Shown: positions 23,152-35,396 of the stretch, in pieces
Layout of the letters: the number at the start of each line of letters is the position of its first letter
Position numbering within the stretch: position 1 is the first letter of the stretch
NCBI GenBank assembly: GCA_024138025.1
Contig: JAMXBD010000110.1
Span: 1,240,001-1,304,000, forward strand
Length of the DNA stretch: 64,000 nucleotides
Reading direction: 5' to 3'
From: Combretum micranthum
Lineage: Eukaryota > Streptophyta > Magnoliopsida > Myrtales > Combretaceae
Translations under genes and position numbers: made by a program
Notes under the pieces: generated by a model
Told to the model about the DNA's origin: nothing
Database searches by the model: none
What the model saw: the letters and a program-made list of their open reading frames with translations, nothing else

Positions 23152-24338
23152 TGTTGAACTTGTATGTTCAATGTGAATTATGACGAGACAATATAATGCA
23201 TAATTAACTATTCAATTATTGTAAATTAAACTTAATTAGTCAAATATATATGTATATGTTATGTGTCTTTGTGGAGTTTCTGTAGGTTTTTAGCAAGAAC
23301 AGTATCAGTCGAGAGCTAGATAGCTTCACTCATTAATGTGTGATAAACTCAAGACCAAAGCTTCATAAGCCAAAAATGCAGAGACATTGCTCAAGGGTTA
23401 CGTCGAAGGGTTAACAAGTCAATTAGTCAAGGCGTAACAAAGTTAAAACCAAAGCTCGACAAATTGAAATATGCTGATACAATGGTTAAGGGGTTGGTTG
23501 AGGGCTCAACAAGTCTGCTGATCAAGACATGAGAAGTTCAAGACTAAGACTCGACAAGTTTAAAGTTGCACAGCTTCGGTCAAAGTCACATCGAGGGCTC
23601 AACGTGTTAAAGCATTAGGGCACGATAGTTTGAGTTTAAGGCTTGACAGAGTAAAGAATTGCCAATGGCGAAATTGAGGCGTAACACTTGGAGGCACGAT
23701 AATTTACATATTAGAGCTGATGTGGCAAAAAGAGCCATTGAAGTACATGTAATGCTTGACGACTTAAAGATATTATCTCTAATGAAAATTTGAATTTTTG
23801 AAGGCTATATATGTTTTGTCATTGAGAGATTCAAAAAAGAGAAGCGAAGTGTGAAAGAGCTTTTATTTGCAAACTAACAATTTATTAATTTTGTTGTTCT
23901 TTTGTTCATTAAATTTGAAAGATTGTAAAGAGAGAGAAAAATATTCTAGTGCTATATTCTTGCACTTGTAATCTCTAAAAGAGCATCTAGAGAGAGAGAG
24001 AGAAAATATTTTTTTTCATGTATGTAATAAAGCATTGTAATTGTCCAGCTTGAGCATATTTTTAGTGGTAAATAAAAGTGGTGGTGAAGTCCTCAATTGG
24101 AGGCATTCGTAGATCATAAAGAGTAGGAAGTGGATTGAACTCCACATTATATCTGGACTAATATTTTCTATCCATATCTTATTTATATTTCATATTGTAA
24201 TTTGCCATTATATTATCCATTGCAATTAAAATTATATTTGATCTACCCATTATAATTAATTGTTTGAGATTATTTAGGGAAAATACTCAATTCAAACCCT
24301 TCCACCCTAGTATTTTATAGTGTATTTTCTTGTTTTCA
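23152..24338 (+). repeat. 5' LTR of the plus-strand copia element
   Basis: About 1187 bp. It matches 29968-30990 throughout its first kilobase. It contains a (GA)n run at about 23990-24003, also in the other LTR, and the phrase GTGAAGTCCTCAATTGGAGG (24084-24103), which resembles the minisatellite unit at 29340-29655. Confidence 0.85.
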
Positions 24339-24399
24339 TTTGGTATTAGAGTAACGTCTCTATTTTTTTTTCTGCTTAATCGCATATAAAATAAAGATC

Positions 24400-26023
24400 A
24401 TGGCATCTAATACGTTAGGATTTCTAGAGGAGCAAGTTAAAAATAGACCACCGCTTTTAAGTGGGGGTAATTATCCATATTGGAAGTGTATAATGAAAAT
24501 TTTTCTAAAAGCCTAAAATAGATTAATTTGGAATGTTATAGAAAATGGGCTTTTAAAAATAGAAGGAAAAGAAGAAAGCGATTATAGTAAAGAAGACTGG
24601 AAAAAGTTAGATTTACATGAAATTGCTATGAATATTTTGCACTGTGGTATGAATGAAAGTGATTTCAATAGAATATGTATATGCGATTTTGCTAAAGAAA
24701 TATGAGATGAACTAGAAAAGGCTTACGAAAGAACTTCTAGCTTTCAAGATACTAAAATAAGTCTTTTATGTGGATAATTAAAAAATTTCAAGATGCTTGC
24801 TGATGAATCTATAGATAAAATGCATAATAGATTCATTAATATCATAAACCGCTTGAGTGTATTTGGGAAGAATTTTACCAACTTTAAAATAAATTCTAAA
24901 CTTTTCAAGTCACTGCCCAAGGATTGGGAAATGAAAAGAACTATCATAGAAGAAGCATGAGACTTAAGTGCTATGAGTGAGGAAGAACTCCTTAGAGTGC
25001 TCAAAACACATGAGCTCATCAAAAAACAAGGAGATGACTCTAACAAGAAAGCTATTGCCTTAAAAGCCACAAGTCAAGAATCTAGCAATGATGATGATGA
25101 ACATGAGAATGAAGAACTTGTGTTGATGGTTAAGAAACTTAAAAAACTCATGAGGACTAACAACAAGTCAAAGAGAGTGGAAGATCATAGCAGCTCATCT
25201 AGACAAAAAAAAAAAAAAAGGATATGATAACGTGCTATAAATGTCAAAAGCCAAGACACATTCAACAATGCTTTACTCTACTTAAGAAGGCTTTAAGGGG
25301 ATCTAGAAAAGAAGCATTCATTGCCACTTGGAGTGATGATGACTCAAGTGACTCGAATGAGGATGTGTACTTGATAGCACTAGATAGCGAGGTAAATCCC
25401 CCCCTCTTCTCCTTCATATAATGAGTTGCATCATGTATATGATAAATTATGCTGTAAGTTAGCTAAAGTAGTGAAAAAAAAAACAACATACTTAAAACTT
25501 TAATGATGGAAGTAGGAGAAGAGCTAAAAAATTTTCAAACTAAGCATGAGGAGCTTAAATTAGAAAATAATAAGCGGCATGATGAAATAAATATATTGAA
25601 ACTAGAAAATGAAAACATGAACAATAAGTGTAAGAAGTTGAAAAGCAAAAATAATGAATTGAAGGGAATTAATGGAAAATTAACAATTGAAAATGATTTG
25701 TTGGATATTGAAGTTAAAACATCAAATAATAATGATGATGTTACATATGCTGATAGTTGCAGTGATGGAAGTTTAAAAGTTAGAAGAACTAAAAAATGAA
25801 AACATTTTGCTAAAAGCTAGCATAGATGATTCAAAAGCTACTATAGCCAAATTTACAAATGGTAAAAAGAATTTGAACATACTTCTTGAAAATCAAAGAT
25901 GTGAATCAAATAATTATAAAATTGGCTATACCAGATTAGGTAGTTGCAAGTCCCATAAAACTCGTTTTGTAAAAGCCAACCATGGGACATGCAATTACTA
26001 TGAGAAATCTGGTAGTGCAATAT
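24400..26023 (+). pseudogene. copia gag with zinc knuckle and coiled coil, broken
   Basis: The frame starts at the ATG 24400 and shows the NYPYWKCIMKIFLKA gag motif, then a helical core to about 25070. Stops occur after IFLKA (about 24515), before DELEKAYE (about 24704) and elsewhere. A 14-A run at about 25205-25218 shifts the frame into a zinc knuckle (25232-25270: CYKC...H...C, with three residues and not the usual four between His and the last Cys). Lys/Glu/Asn-rich coiled-coil sequence follows (25503-25799). At 25940-26005 a second, decayed knuckle-like phrase (GTCNYYEKSG) resembles the knuckle of the minus-strand element. Confidence 0.75.
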
Positions 26024-26159
26024 GACTAACCATGCATTTGAATCATAGATGCAAGCTAGTTTAGGTTCTTAAGGAAGAGATTCTTGTTTCACTTAACCAA
26101 AAAGGACCAAAACTCAAAAGGGTATCAAAGAAATAATACTTGGTTTTATAGGAATCTTC

Positions 26160-29056
26160 AAGTGGGAACAACAAATGGTACTTAGATAGTAGTTGCTCCA
26201 AACATACGATTGGAGATGCATCTAAGTTCATATCTCTAGACTGAAAAGATTAAAGGAGTGTTACCTTTGGAGACAATCGAAAATCAACTATTCTTGGTGA
26301 AGGTAATATTCTCATAAATAAAGATTTAATTATTAAAAATGTATTGCTTGTTAATGATCTGAAACATAATCTGCTTAGTATGTAAATTGTGTGATAATGG
26401 TTTTAAAGTAATATTTCTTACCAAAGAGTGTTCTGTTGAAAAAATTGACAATAACCAAGCTTATTTTGAAGGGTATAGACAAAGAAATATTTACAAAATC
26501 AATTTAAATAATTTTAAATAATCAAATGAAACTTGTGTATATTCTCAAAACGATAATAGTTGGCTATGGCATAGAAAATTTGAACATGCTAGCATGAATG
26601 TAATTTCAAAACTTGTTAATAATAATCTTATCAAATGTTTACCAAAAATAAATTGTCAAAAGGACAAGATTTGTCAAACATGTTACCAAGAAAAGCAAAA
26701 GGATGCTATTTTCACTTCTAAGCCATTAAAACTATTGCATATGGACTTGTTTTGTCCTACTCAAACTCTAAGTTTGGGAGGTAAGAAACACATCTTGGTT
26801 AGTGTTGATGATTTCGCTAGATATACATGAAATTTCTTCCTTGTATCTAAAGATAAAACAAATCATGTCTTTTTTAGATATTGCAAGAAAGTTTAAAATG
26901 AAAAAGGTCTTAATATTACATCTATTCACAGTGATCATAGGGGAGAATTTGCAAATTATGAAATAGATGATTTTTGTAGTAATTATGACATTGAACATAC
27001 TTTTTCAGTACTTAGAATTCTACAACAAAATAGTGTAGTTGAGAGGAAAAATAGAACCTCAATTAAAATGGTTAGAATTATGTTGCGTGAAAAGATTTTT
27101 GAGCTAAAGCTATAAATACTACTTGTTATATATCAAATAGAGTTTTCATAAAACCAATTCTCAAGAAAACCCCCTATGAGCTTTGAAAAGGAAAAAAACC
27201 GAACATTTCTTATTTCCATCCTTTTGGTACTAAATGTTACATTCTAAACAACAGAAAAGAATGATTGGCTAAATTTGATGCTAAAAGTGATGAAGGAATA
27301 TTTCTAGGTTATTCTTTAACAAGTAAGGTATATAGAGTTTTTAACAAAAGAACATCAGTTGTAGAAGAATCTATACATTTTTCTGTTGATGATTCTTTGC
27401 CTTATTCATGTTTAAATAATGATGTGGATGTTGTTTGTGCTAATTTGGATAAGTTTTCTCTTGAAAATACTAATGAAGAAGAAAACGAACATAATAAGGA
27501 TGTTCTACATGAATCTGCTAATAATGATCTTCCTAAAGAGTTGGAATCCAAAAAACCTAATTATTGATGAACCTTCTAATAAAGTAAAAACTAGATCATC
27601 TTTAAGGAACATGAGTAGTAATCTTATTTTTCTATCACAAATCGAGCCTAAAAATGTTGAAGAAGCCTTAAAAGATGAATTTTAGATACATGCAATGCAA
27701 GATGAATTCAACCAATTCATAAGAAATGATGTTTGAAAATTGGTTCCTTGACCTGAAAGTAGACCTGTTATTGAAACCAAATGGGTTTATAGGAACAAAT
27801 TTGATGAATCTAGGATTATAACGAGAAAGCTAGATTAGTTGCTAAATGTTAAAATCAAGAAGAAGGCATAGATTTTGATGAGATCTTTGCTTCAGTTGCT
27901 AGACTAGAATCTACTAAAATGCTTTTGGTATTTGCTGCTTTAAAAAATTTTACTTTTTTTCAAATGGATGTCAAAAGTGCTTTCTTAAGTAGTTTTATAA
28001 AAGAAGAAGTCTATGTAGAATAACCACTGGGTTTTGAGAATAATGAATTCCTCAATCATGTTTTTAAATTAAATAAAGCTTTTTATGATCTAAAGTAGGC
28101 TCTTAGAGCTTGGTATGAAAAACTTAGTAGCTTCATTTTAATCAATGCATTTTCTAGAGGAAAAATTGATACAATTCTATTTATTAAAAATCATAAGTCA
28201 GGCAAATTGATTGTACAAATCTATGAAGATGACATTGTGTTTTGAGCTACTAATATGAGTCTTATAAATGAATTTGTTGAGTGCATGAAGAAAGAATTTG
28301 AAATGAACATGATAGGAGAACTCAATTATTTTCTAGGTCTTCAAATAAAACAATGTAAAAATGGAACATTCATCAATCAACCAAAGTATGCAAGAGATTT
28401 GTTGAAAATGTTTAAAATGGATAATTGCAAAACAAGATCTACATCTATGAGTAAGTATAAAACTTGATAAAATCGAAAATGGGAAAAATATTGTGAAAAG
28501 CTTTATGAGGGTATGATTGGTAGTTTGTTATATTTAACAGCTTATAGACCTGATATCATGTTTTCGGTATGTGTATGTACACGATTTCAATATTTCCCAA
28601 AAGAATCACACTTGAGTATAGTAAAACACATATTTAAGTATTTTACAAGCACGATTGAAATTGGCTTGTGACCTCTAAAGTTTACCTCTTTTGATATAAT
28701 TGGATACTTCGATGCTGACTTTGGTGGGTGCAGAGTAGATCGAAAAAGCACAAATAGTACATGCTACTTTCTTGGTAATTCTCTAATAGCTTGACACTCA
28801 AAAAAGCAAAATTCTATTGCACTTTCAATTGTTGAAGCTGAGAATACAGCTGTTGGTAGTTGTTGAGCATGAGTTTTATGGATGAAACAAACGTTGCTTG
28901 ATTATGGTCTAAAATATGAAAATGTTCCAATTCATTATGATAACATAAGTGTGATAAATTTGACAAAGAATCCAATTCAATACTCATGGACCAAGCATAT
29001 TAAAATTAGACATCATTTCATTAGAGATCATGTTCTAAATAAGATATTAGCTTAGA
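26160..29056 (+). pseudogene. copia pol (PR, INT, RT, RNase H), broken
   Basis: Protease: WYLDSSCSKHTIGD, where the catalytic D-S/T-G triplet reads DSS (26185-26193). GAG-pre-integrase and zinc-binding region: WHRKFEHAS to ICQTCYQEK (about 26566-26690). Integrase core: LHMDLFCPT, SVDDFARY and IHSDHRGEF, then QNSVVERKNRT (26736-27055). Reverse transcriptase: FQMDVKSAFL (about 27957) and the catalytic box as YEDD (28222-28233), followed by GELNYFLGLQIKQ. RNase H ends in TKHIKIRHHFIRDHVL (about 28990). At least ten in-frame stops are present. No active enzyme can be made. Confidence 0.8.
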
Positions 29057-29339
29057 ATTTGTTGATACAAATAAGAAGATTATTGATATTTTACAAAAGC
29101 CTTGAGCGAAGATCATTTTTACACTTTATGAAGAGAATTGGGCATATGAGTGCTAAAATATCATGGAGCCAAGATAATCTAGAACTTGATTTAAGGATAA
29201 AAGAAGCTTTAAATGTTCATATCTGCTCTATGATGCTTGCGATCTGTTGTGTTTGCATTTGTTGAGTGAATAGTATCCTTCATGAGATTGGTGAGCTAAT
29301 ATTGTAAGGCACTATTCATATTTTTATTTAAGTGTTTTG

Positions 29340-29655
29340 GTAAAGTCCTCGTGTGATGAGGCGCTTGTGTGAAGTCCTATGTGTGTAGGCAATGGATGAA
29401 GTCCTATTGACGAGGCAACTATGAAGTCCTCTGTTGAGGCAATGAGTGAAGTCCTCATGTATTAAGACAAGTGTGTGAAGTCTTACATGTGTGTAGGCAT
29501 TGTGAAGTCCCCTTGTGTTGAGACAAGTATGTGAAGTCCTGCGTGTGTGTAGACATTTGTGAATTTCTCTGTTGAGGTAATGTAAAGTCTTCTTTATGAG
29601 GCAATTGTTTTGTGCTGAATGAAATGCGTGAAGTCCTCCTTAAGTGAGACAAATT
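29340..29655 (+). repeat. degenerate minisatellite, GAAGTCCT...GAGGCA units
   Basis: About ten diverged units of roughly 25-40 bp each contain (T)GAAGTCCT, a GTGT-rich spacer, then GAGGCA or a variant. It lies between pol and the 3' LTR of the copia element. The same phrase occurs once in each LTR (about 24084 and 30891). Confidence 0.75.
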
Positions 29656-29967
29656 GCCAAAACTTGTATGTTATCTGTGGACTTCTCTTTGTTTGCAATA
29701 TCATAAGCCTTTTTTTTTTATGAGTATCAGAGGGGAGAAGTGCAGAATGTACAATTAGCATTCATTCATGTAGTTTGCTTTGATAAGTACAAAGGGGAGC
29801 TAAATAACGTATTAAGTGTACATTGCATTTCCTTAGAATTAAGCATTCAGTCTTTTAAATCAAATTTGAAAATTTTCTTTGAAACCCAGATGCTTAATTG
29901 AGGGAGAGCATAATGAATTGAAAAAGGGTTAATTACGCATAATTATCCTTATAAAAAATGGGCAGAT

Positions 29968-30990
29968 TATTGAACTTATATGTTCAATGTGGATTTTGAT
30001 GAAATAATATGATGCATAATTAACTATTCAATTATTATAAACTGCACTTAATTAGTCAAATATATATGTATATGCTGTGTATAATTATGAATTTTTTGCA
30101 AGTTTTTAGCAGGAACAGTATCAGTCGAGAGCTAGACAGCTTCACTCATTAAGGTGTGATAGACTCAAGGCCAAAGCTCGATAAGCCAAAAATACAAAGA
30201 TATTGGTCGAAGGTCATGTCAAAGGGTCAACAAGTCAATTAGTTAAGGCGTGACAAAGTTAAGACTAAAGCTCAACAATTTCAAATATGCAGATACAGTG
30301 GTCGAGGGCTCAACAAATCCACTAGTCAGGGTGCAACAAGCTCAATATTAAGACTCGACAAGTTCAAAGTTGCACAGCTCTAGTCAAGGTCACATCAAGG
30401 GCTCGACATGTTAAAGCATTAGGGTACGATTGTTTGGTTTAAAAGCTCGATGGAGTGAAGACTTATCGATGGCAAATTTGAGGCGTAACGAGTCCTTAGG
30501 GCACGATAGTTTATATATTGGAGCCAATATGGTAAAAAGAGCCGTTGAAGCGCATTTAATGCTTAGTGATTTAAAGAAGTTATCCCTAATGAATATTTCG
30601 ATTTTTGAAGGCCATATATATTCTGTCCTTTGGAGATTTAAGAAAGAGAAGTGAAGTGAGAAAGACTTTTTATTTGTGAACTAATAATTTATTAATTTTC
30701 TTGTTCTCTTATTCATTAAATTTGCAAAATCTATAAAGAGAGATAAAAACATTCTAATACTCTATTCTTACCCTTGTAATATCTAAAAGAGCATCTAGAG
30801 AGAGAGAGAGAAAATATTTTATTTCTTGTGTGTTGTAAAGCATTGTAATTGCTCAACTTGAGCGTATTTTTGGCGACCAATAAAAATGGTGGTGACATCC
30901 TCAATTGAAGGTATTGGTGGACCATGAAGAGTAGAAAGTGGGCCGAACTTCACATTATATATGGACTAATATTTTCTATCCTTATCTCTT
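29968..30990 (+). repeat. 3' LTR of the plus-strand copia element, truncated
   Basis: It begins TATTGAAC (TG changed to TA) and follows the 5' LTR to TTTTCTATCC (about 30971-30980), after which homology stops. About 170 bp of the LTR end are missing, so the target-site duplication cannot be tested. Confidence 0.8.
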
Positions 30991-31095
30991 TCGCGATTTA
31001 TATCAAACCCTAATTTGTTTAACGTAAACCATCAACTAAAAATTAAAAGAAATTTTACTTTTTGAAATATTTGGAGTTGTGACCTGCCACCCGAC

Positions 31096-31302
31096 GGGGA
31101 AATAGCATTAAAAGTGTCTCTACTTTACAATTTGAGCAAATTAGTATCTGAACTTTCAAACTTTATATTTTTTATATCTATAAAGATACTAATATGAGCA
31201 AAAAAGTAAAAGTAAAGACAGTAAAAATACAAATTTTGAAAATTTTGGACACTAATTTGCCCAAATTGCAAAATAGAAACATTTTTAATGCCTTTTTTCC
31301 CC
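31096..31302. mobile_element. fold-back MITE with about 80-bp inverted arms
   Basis: The left arm starts GGGGAAATAGCATTAAAAGT; the reverse complement of the right end starts GGGGAAAAAAGGCATTAAAA. Similarity continues through TTTGAGCAAATTAGTATC (left) and TTTGGGCAAATTAGTGTC (right). A transcript would fold into one long hairpin. Flanking duplication is unclear. Confidence 0.7.
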
Positions 31303-32449
31303 GCCTGACTAAAGTCAAGAAAAAATAAATTAAGACTAATGAGTAAGTTGATCCTAATTATGCTACTAATCTGCGAAAATTGTTTTTCTTTAAAAAAAAC
31401 AACAAGAAAAAATTGTTAAGTCTATGGGCTATCATATTAAAACCAAAATGGTTACTACCTTTAATTTTCTAATTCTAATTCATTCCCTAATATTCTAAAA
31501 TTTACTATTATATAAGATATGTGCAAAATTAGTAAGGTTTATTAAGGTTTACAAAATAACATTATTTGCATGCAATTATCAATCAAATTATAACAATACG
31601 TAGAAAATTACATCAATTTCACAAAAATAATTTTTTTTTCACATTTTAAGTTGTTCGTTAGGTGCCTAAGTCCCTGCGATTCAAGTTAATTCTTTTATTT
31701 AATGAAAATTTTAGTTTTTTGTTAATTTTAAGTTTTTGAAATTTTATTAATTTTGCAAAAATTTGACCTTTTGATTTGAACCCTAAGATCTATCAATTTA
31801 GATTTTCACAATTTCATAAAAATTAGTTTTTCTCAAAGTGACAAAAAAAATTTTACAAGCACAATCACATATTATCACATGAATCCTACATTTCAAATCA
31901 CTCCACATGTTATCAAGAATAAAAATACTATAAGGGTCATTAGTATCAAACATCCTAATTTTGACAAGATGAAATCATGTATTCAATATCATGGCATAAT
32001 CAAAATTTCTATTTCACATTATTTCAAGTATAATTATCACAAATAGCACTAAAACAAGATACTAATATATGCACTTTTTATGAACACATACACATCATGG
32101 TAAAATCAATTATTCACAAAATTGTATATTATGACATAAATTTTTAATGGCTATTTCAAACATTCGCATACAATTTATCATGTCAATTTCATATATTATA
32201 AACCTAAAAAAAAAATTAGTCTAAAATATTATAAGACATATAATCATTAATTTTATTTTATTAAAAAAAACACTATTGCCATTATCACATATGCATTAAT
32301 TACATATATTTTAGATTTTTAATCACACTAACACAACACATTTACTACAGATGCATCATATATTACTATTATTGATATCAAATTTTATTAATTTTCTTTT
32401 ATTATTATAATATATTATTTATTGTTTATTATTAAATAAAATAAAATAA
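31303..32449. other. very AT-rich intergenic DNA
   Basis: Long AT-rich sequence with many TTATCACA/ATCAC words and no supported gene or repeat end. Confidence 0.35.
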
Positions 32450-32880
32450 AAAGAAAAACGGAAAACTTACCTGATCGTGGACGGTTGGAGGGGCGCAAAC
32501 CGACTCCAAGGGGTCGGGTTGGTCAGCATGGGTAGTGGGCAAGTCGGGTTACAGCTAACTGGGGCAACGTAGTCGTTAGAGGGTCATTGGACCCGTAGAA
32601 TTGGAGTCAGCAAACACTCCAGTAAGGTTGGTTTCAGTGAAAAGCGTTGTAAGGTAGTGGTTGGAGCTCCTTGACGGCAGTTGGAGGTGGTTCTTCGTCA
32701 ATATAGATTCCAACATCCCCAAACTTTGTTCAACCCACCAGTTTGAAAATCTCAACTCCTTAAAAGCTTCTTATAACCCATGGTTCGCCCAAAACCTCGA
32801 AACAAAGAATCAACGTTAAAACTTTCAAAACCCTAACTATAATTCGAGAACACGAATTTAAAAATATTCGAGTGATTTGA
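32450..32880 (-). other. GC-richer block with a possible splice donor on the minus strand
   Basis: This 430-bp island stands out from its AT-rich surroundings. On the minus strand it ends in a consensus donor, CAG/GTAAGT (32468-32476). It resembles a transcribed leader or first exon of an element or lost gene, but I find no convincing reading frame or family. Confidence 0.3.
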
Positions 32881-33654
32881 GTGCCAAACCTCCTTGAACA
32901 AAGATGTATATGTCCTATTTATACTAGTTAAGGTTTCAATTGAGCTTTAAAACTTATCAATTCCAAGTAATTAGGAAGCTAGGGTTTTTGGGTCAATTTT
33001 AGTATGAATTTGGGAATTTGCTAAATTTAAGGATTAGATTCCAATTGATATTGATATTTCTATCTTAAGTATCAATTGGAGGCTTCCTATATATTTTAAT
33101 TTACTTAAAATATGCATATTCGTATCAAATCTTGATATTTTTAGTAAGTGAAAATTTGATTTTTTTCCAATTTTTCATCTTTATTTTAACCTAGCAAAAC
33201 CTAGATTCATTCACAAGTTCAAGGAGTGCCATGTGGCACTTGAAGGCTTGAAAAATAAAATTTTGAGTTATTAAGGTGCCAACCCTCCTTGAACAAAGAT
33301 GTATATGTCCTATTTACGCTAGCTGGGGTCTCAATTGAGCTTTAAAACTTATCAATTCCAAGAAATTGTGAAGCTAGGGTTTTCGGGTCAATTCTACCAC
33401 GAATTTGGGAATTTGCTAAATTTGAGGATTAGATTCCAATTGATCTTAATATCTGTATCTTAAGTATTGATTAGATGCTTCCTATATCTTTCAATTTACT
33501 TAAAATATGCAAATTCATATCAAATCTTGATATTTTTAGTAAGTGAAAATTTGATTTTTCCCAATTTTTCATCTTCAATTTAACCTAGCAAAATCTAGAT
33601 TAATTCACAAGTTCAGAGAGTGCTATGTGACACTTGAAGGCTTGAAAAATAAAA
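32881..33654. repeat. 380-bp tandem duplication
   Basis: Copy 1 (32881-33260) and copy 2 (33276-33654) are closely similar throughout. Both run from GTGCCAA(A)CC...CTTGAACAAAG to GGCTTGAAAAATAAAA, separated by about 15 bp. Neither copy encodes a protein. Confidence 0.9.
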
Positions 33655-33657
33655 GGC

Positions 33658-33732
33658 ATTTTGCCTTCACCCAAGCTAGAACCTAAGACCTATCATGTGT
33701 GCATATGTGTTACCATTAGGCCATTGGCCCTT
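33658..33732 (-). repeat. tRNA-like SINE head or tRNA-derived relic
   Basis: On the minus strand TGGCCTAATGGTAA resembles a pol III A box and GGTTCTAGC a B box, with about 40 nt between their starts, close to tRNA spacing. It abuts the second copy of the 380-bp repeat. It lacks a foldable complete tRNA, so it is not called as a tRNA gene. Confidence 0.35.
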
Positions 33733-35396
33733 TTTCTTGTTCATGTTTGCACAAAATAATCTATCATAACTTATAATTTCGGCTCATTCAAATTAATTAA
33801 TTATTTAAATGAGTTTTAAATTAAATATGTAATAAAAATTATATCATATCAATCCCGAATAATTTTCTAAAACTTATAAAATCGAATTTTCATGCTATTT
33901 TCACATCTTAAAACATTAAAATGTGTAATTTTGGGTTTAACATAATATTTTGTTTTTATTACATACTAAAATATATATATATAATATATATTCCTATGTA
34001 TATATTTTTAAGCTTAATTAAAAAAAAATGGGGTCCACAACCACCATTGACATTCACTTAATTTAAGCAGCACTCAAAATGCAATGTGTCAGAAGCTCTT
34101 AGGTGAAATAAGCATAAACATGAATATCACTAAGTAATAATCATATCTAATAAATATTTATTTTTTCTCTTGCCATTACCATTTTGTTTGGGGGTAAACG
34201 TTGGTGTGTGTACATAGTGCCAATACAATTTATCATTCAAGGCATATGTGTCATTTATAAGATATATAATCTATAATGAAGTCCTATGAGTTGATTTTCT
34301 ATTATAGTAGGTTGTCCACAAGAGTTTTTAAATATCCATCAATTTCAACATCTATGATTGAATGAGTACATAGAGGAATTAAGGGTATAAGATCACCGTA
34401 TGTGTTAATCTCAAGTCATATTCACTTACCAAGGAACTAGATTCAAGTAAGATACATGTGAGAAAATTAAAGTTGATGGTTTGCTAGGCATGATCCTTAA
34501 TTCATATACCACATTAATACCTCACTCCTTCATTTACTTGCAATCAGTGTGGTAAATCTTTATATTTGGGAACATGTGTACTTTATGCATGGATTATCAT
34601 GCTTTGATTCTAGCAAGATATGTTCCTCAATAGGAATTTATCTAGCTAATTATCAAGTGTGACCGACACGTGTTAACTTGCCATAGCAGTATAGTTTCAA
34701 AATGTTTAACTTATTAAGCCACATGTTCATTCTTAGGGAGCAAAGTAGGCACAATTAATAATTAAGCTTATCCCACCAAGAATTTAGCTAGCCAATATTC
34801 ATAAAGGGGTTGTGATATAAAATTTTTGGAAAAACAATTCTGAAATCCAAAACTCATTAAGTTAATTTGCTAAGGATTAATACATGATTACTAAGGCATG
34901 GTTTATAATGCAGTTTTATGTTAAAGTTTCTAAAAGTAGGTTCTTAATTCACTTGTATAATCTAACTCAACATATAGCAATGACGATCCTTATGGTCTAA
35001 CCATTTATATGCTGTGAAGGATGTGTCACTAACCTTATATAGTAGAAAAAGGGGTGGGAAGGATAAGGATGACACACTCTTGCTGTTTTTATTTTCTTTC
35101 TAGAAACAAAATACTTTTCCTAAAAATTCTAATAAATAGAAATAAAGAATAAATTGACTTAGAGTATTGTTAAAATACCTAATTCCCTTTTTCTCGGGGG
35201 TCATCTGGAAATCGAATTGCTTTAAACGCATTCAAAGAACAGCTATTTATTGTATTTTATAGTGATATCAAATGCAAACTATAACCAAACCACTATACAC
35301 ACACCACACACACACACACGCATATATATAATATATATATCTTATTACTAGGCACTAAATTGCTACAAATTAGATTAGGTAATGAGATTAAAGAAT
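33733..35396. other. AT-rich intergenic DNA with (CA)n(TA)n microsatellite
   Basis: The only simple feature is the CA/TA microsatellite at about 35297-35340. No gene, paired terminus or RNA is recognised. Confidence 0.35.

Larger units (their letters stand above)
23152..30990 (+). mobile_element. degenerate Ty1/copia retrotransposon with 5' LTR and truncated 3' LTR
   Basis: The 5' LTR is 23152-24338 (TGTTGAAC...TTTTCA) and the 3' LTR 29968 to about 30990, which lacks the last 170 bp or so. A decayed primer-binding site TGGTATTAGAG (24341-24351) follows the 5' LTR. Domain order is gag, protease, GAG-pre-integrase, integrase, reverse transcriptase, RNase H; integrase before reverse transcriptase defines copia. 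About 900 bp of non-pol sequence, including a degenerate minisatellite, separates RNase H from the 3' LTR. Numerous stops, frameshifts and changed motif residues show that it is dead. LTR start and gag relate it to the element at 16683-22467. Confidence 0.88.

Noticed and set aside
29340..29655. Short repeats with spacers resembling a CRISPR array
   Set aside because: Units are degenerate and of unequal length, lie inside a plant retrotransposon, and the host is eukaryotic.
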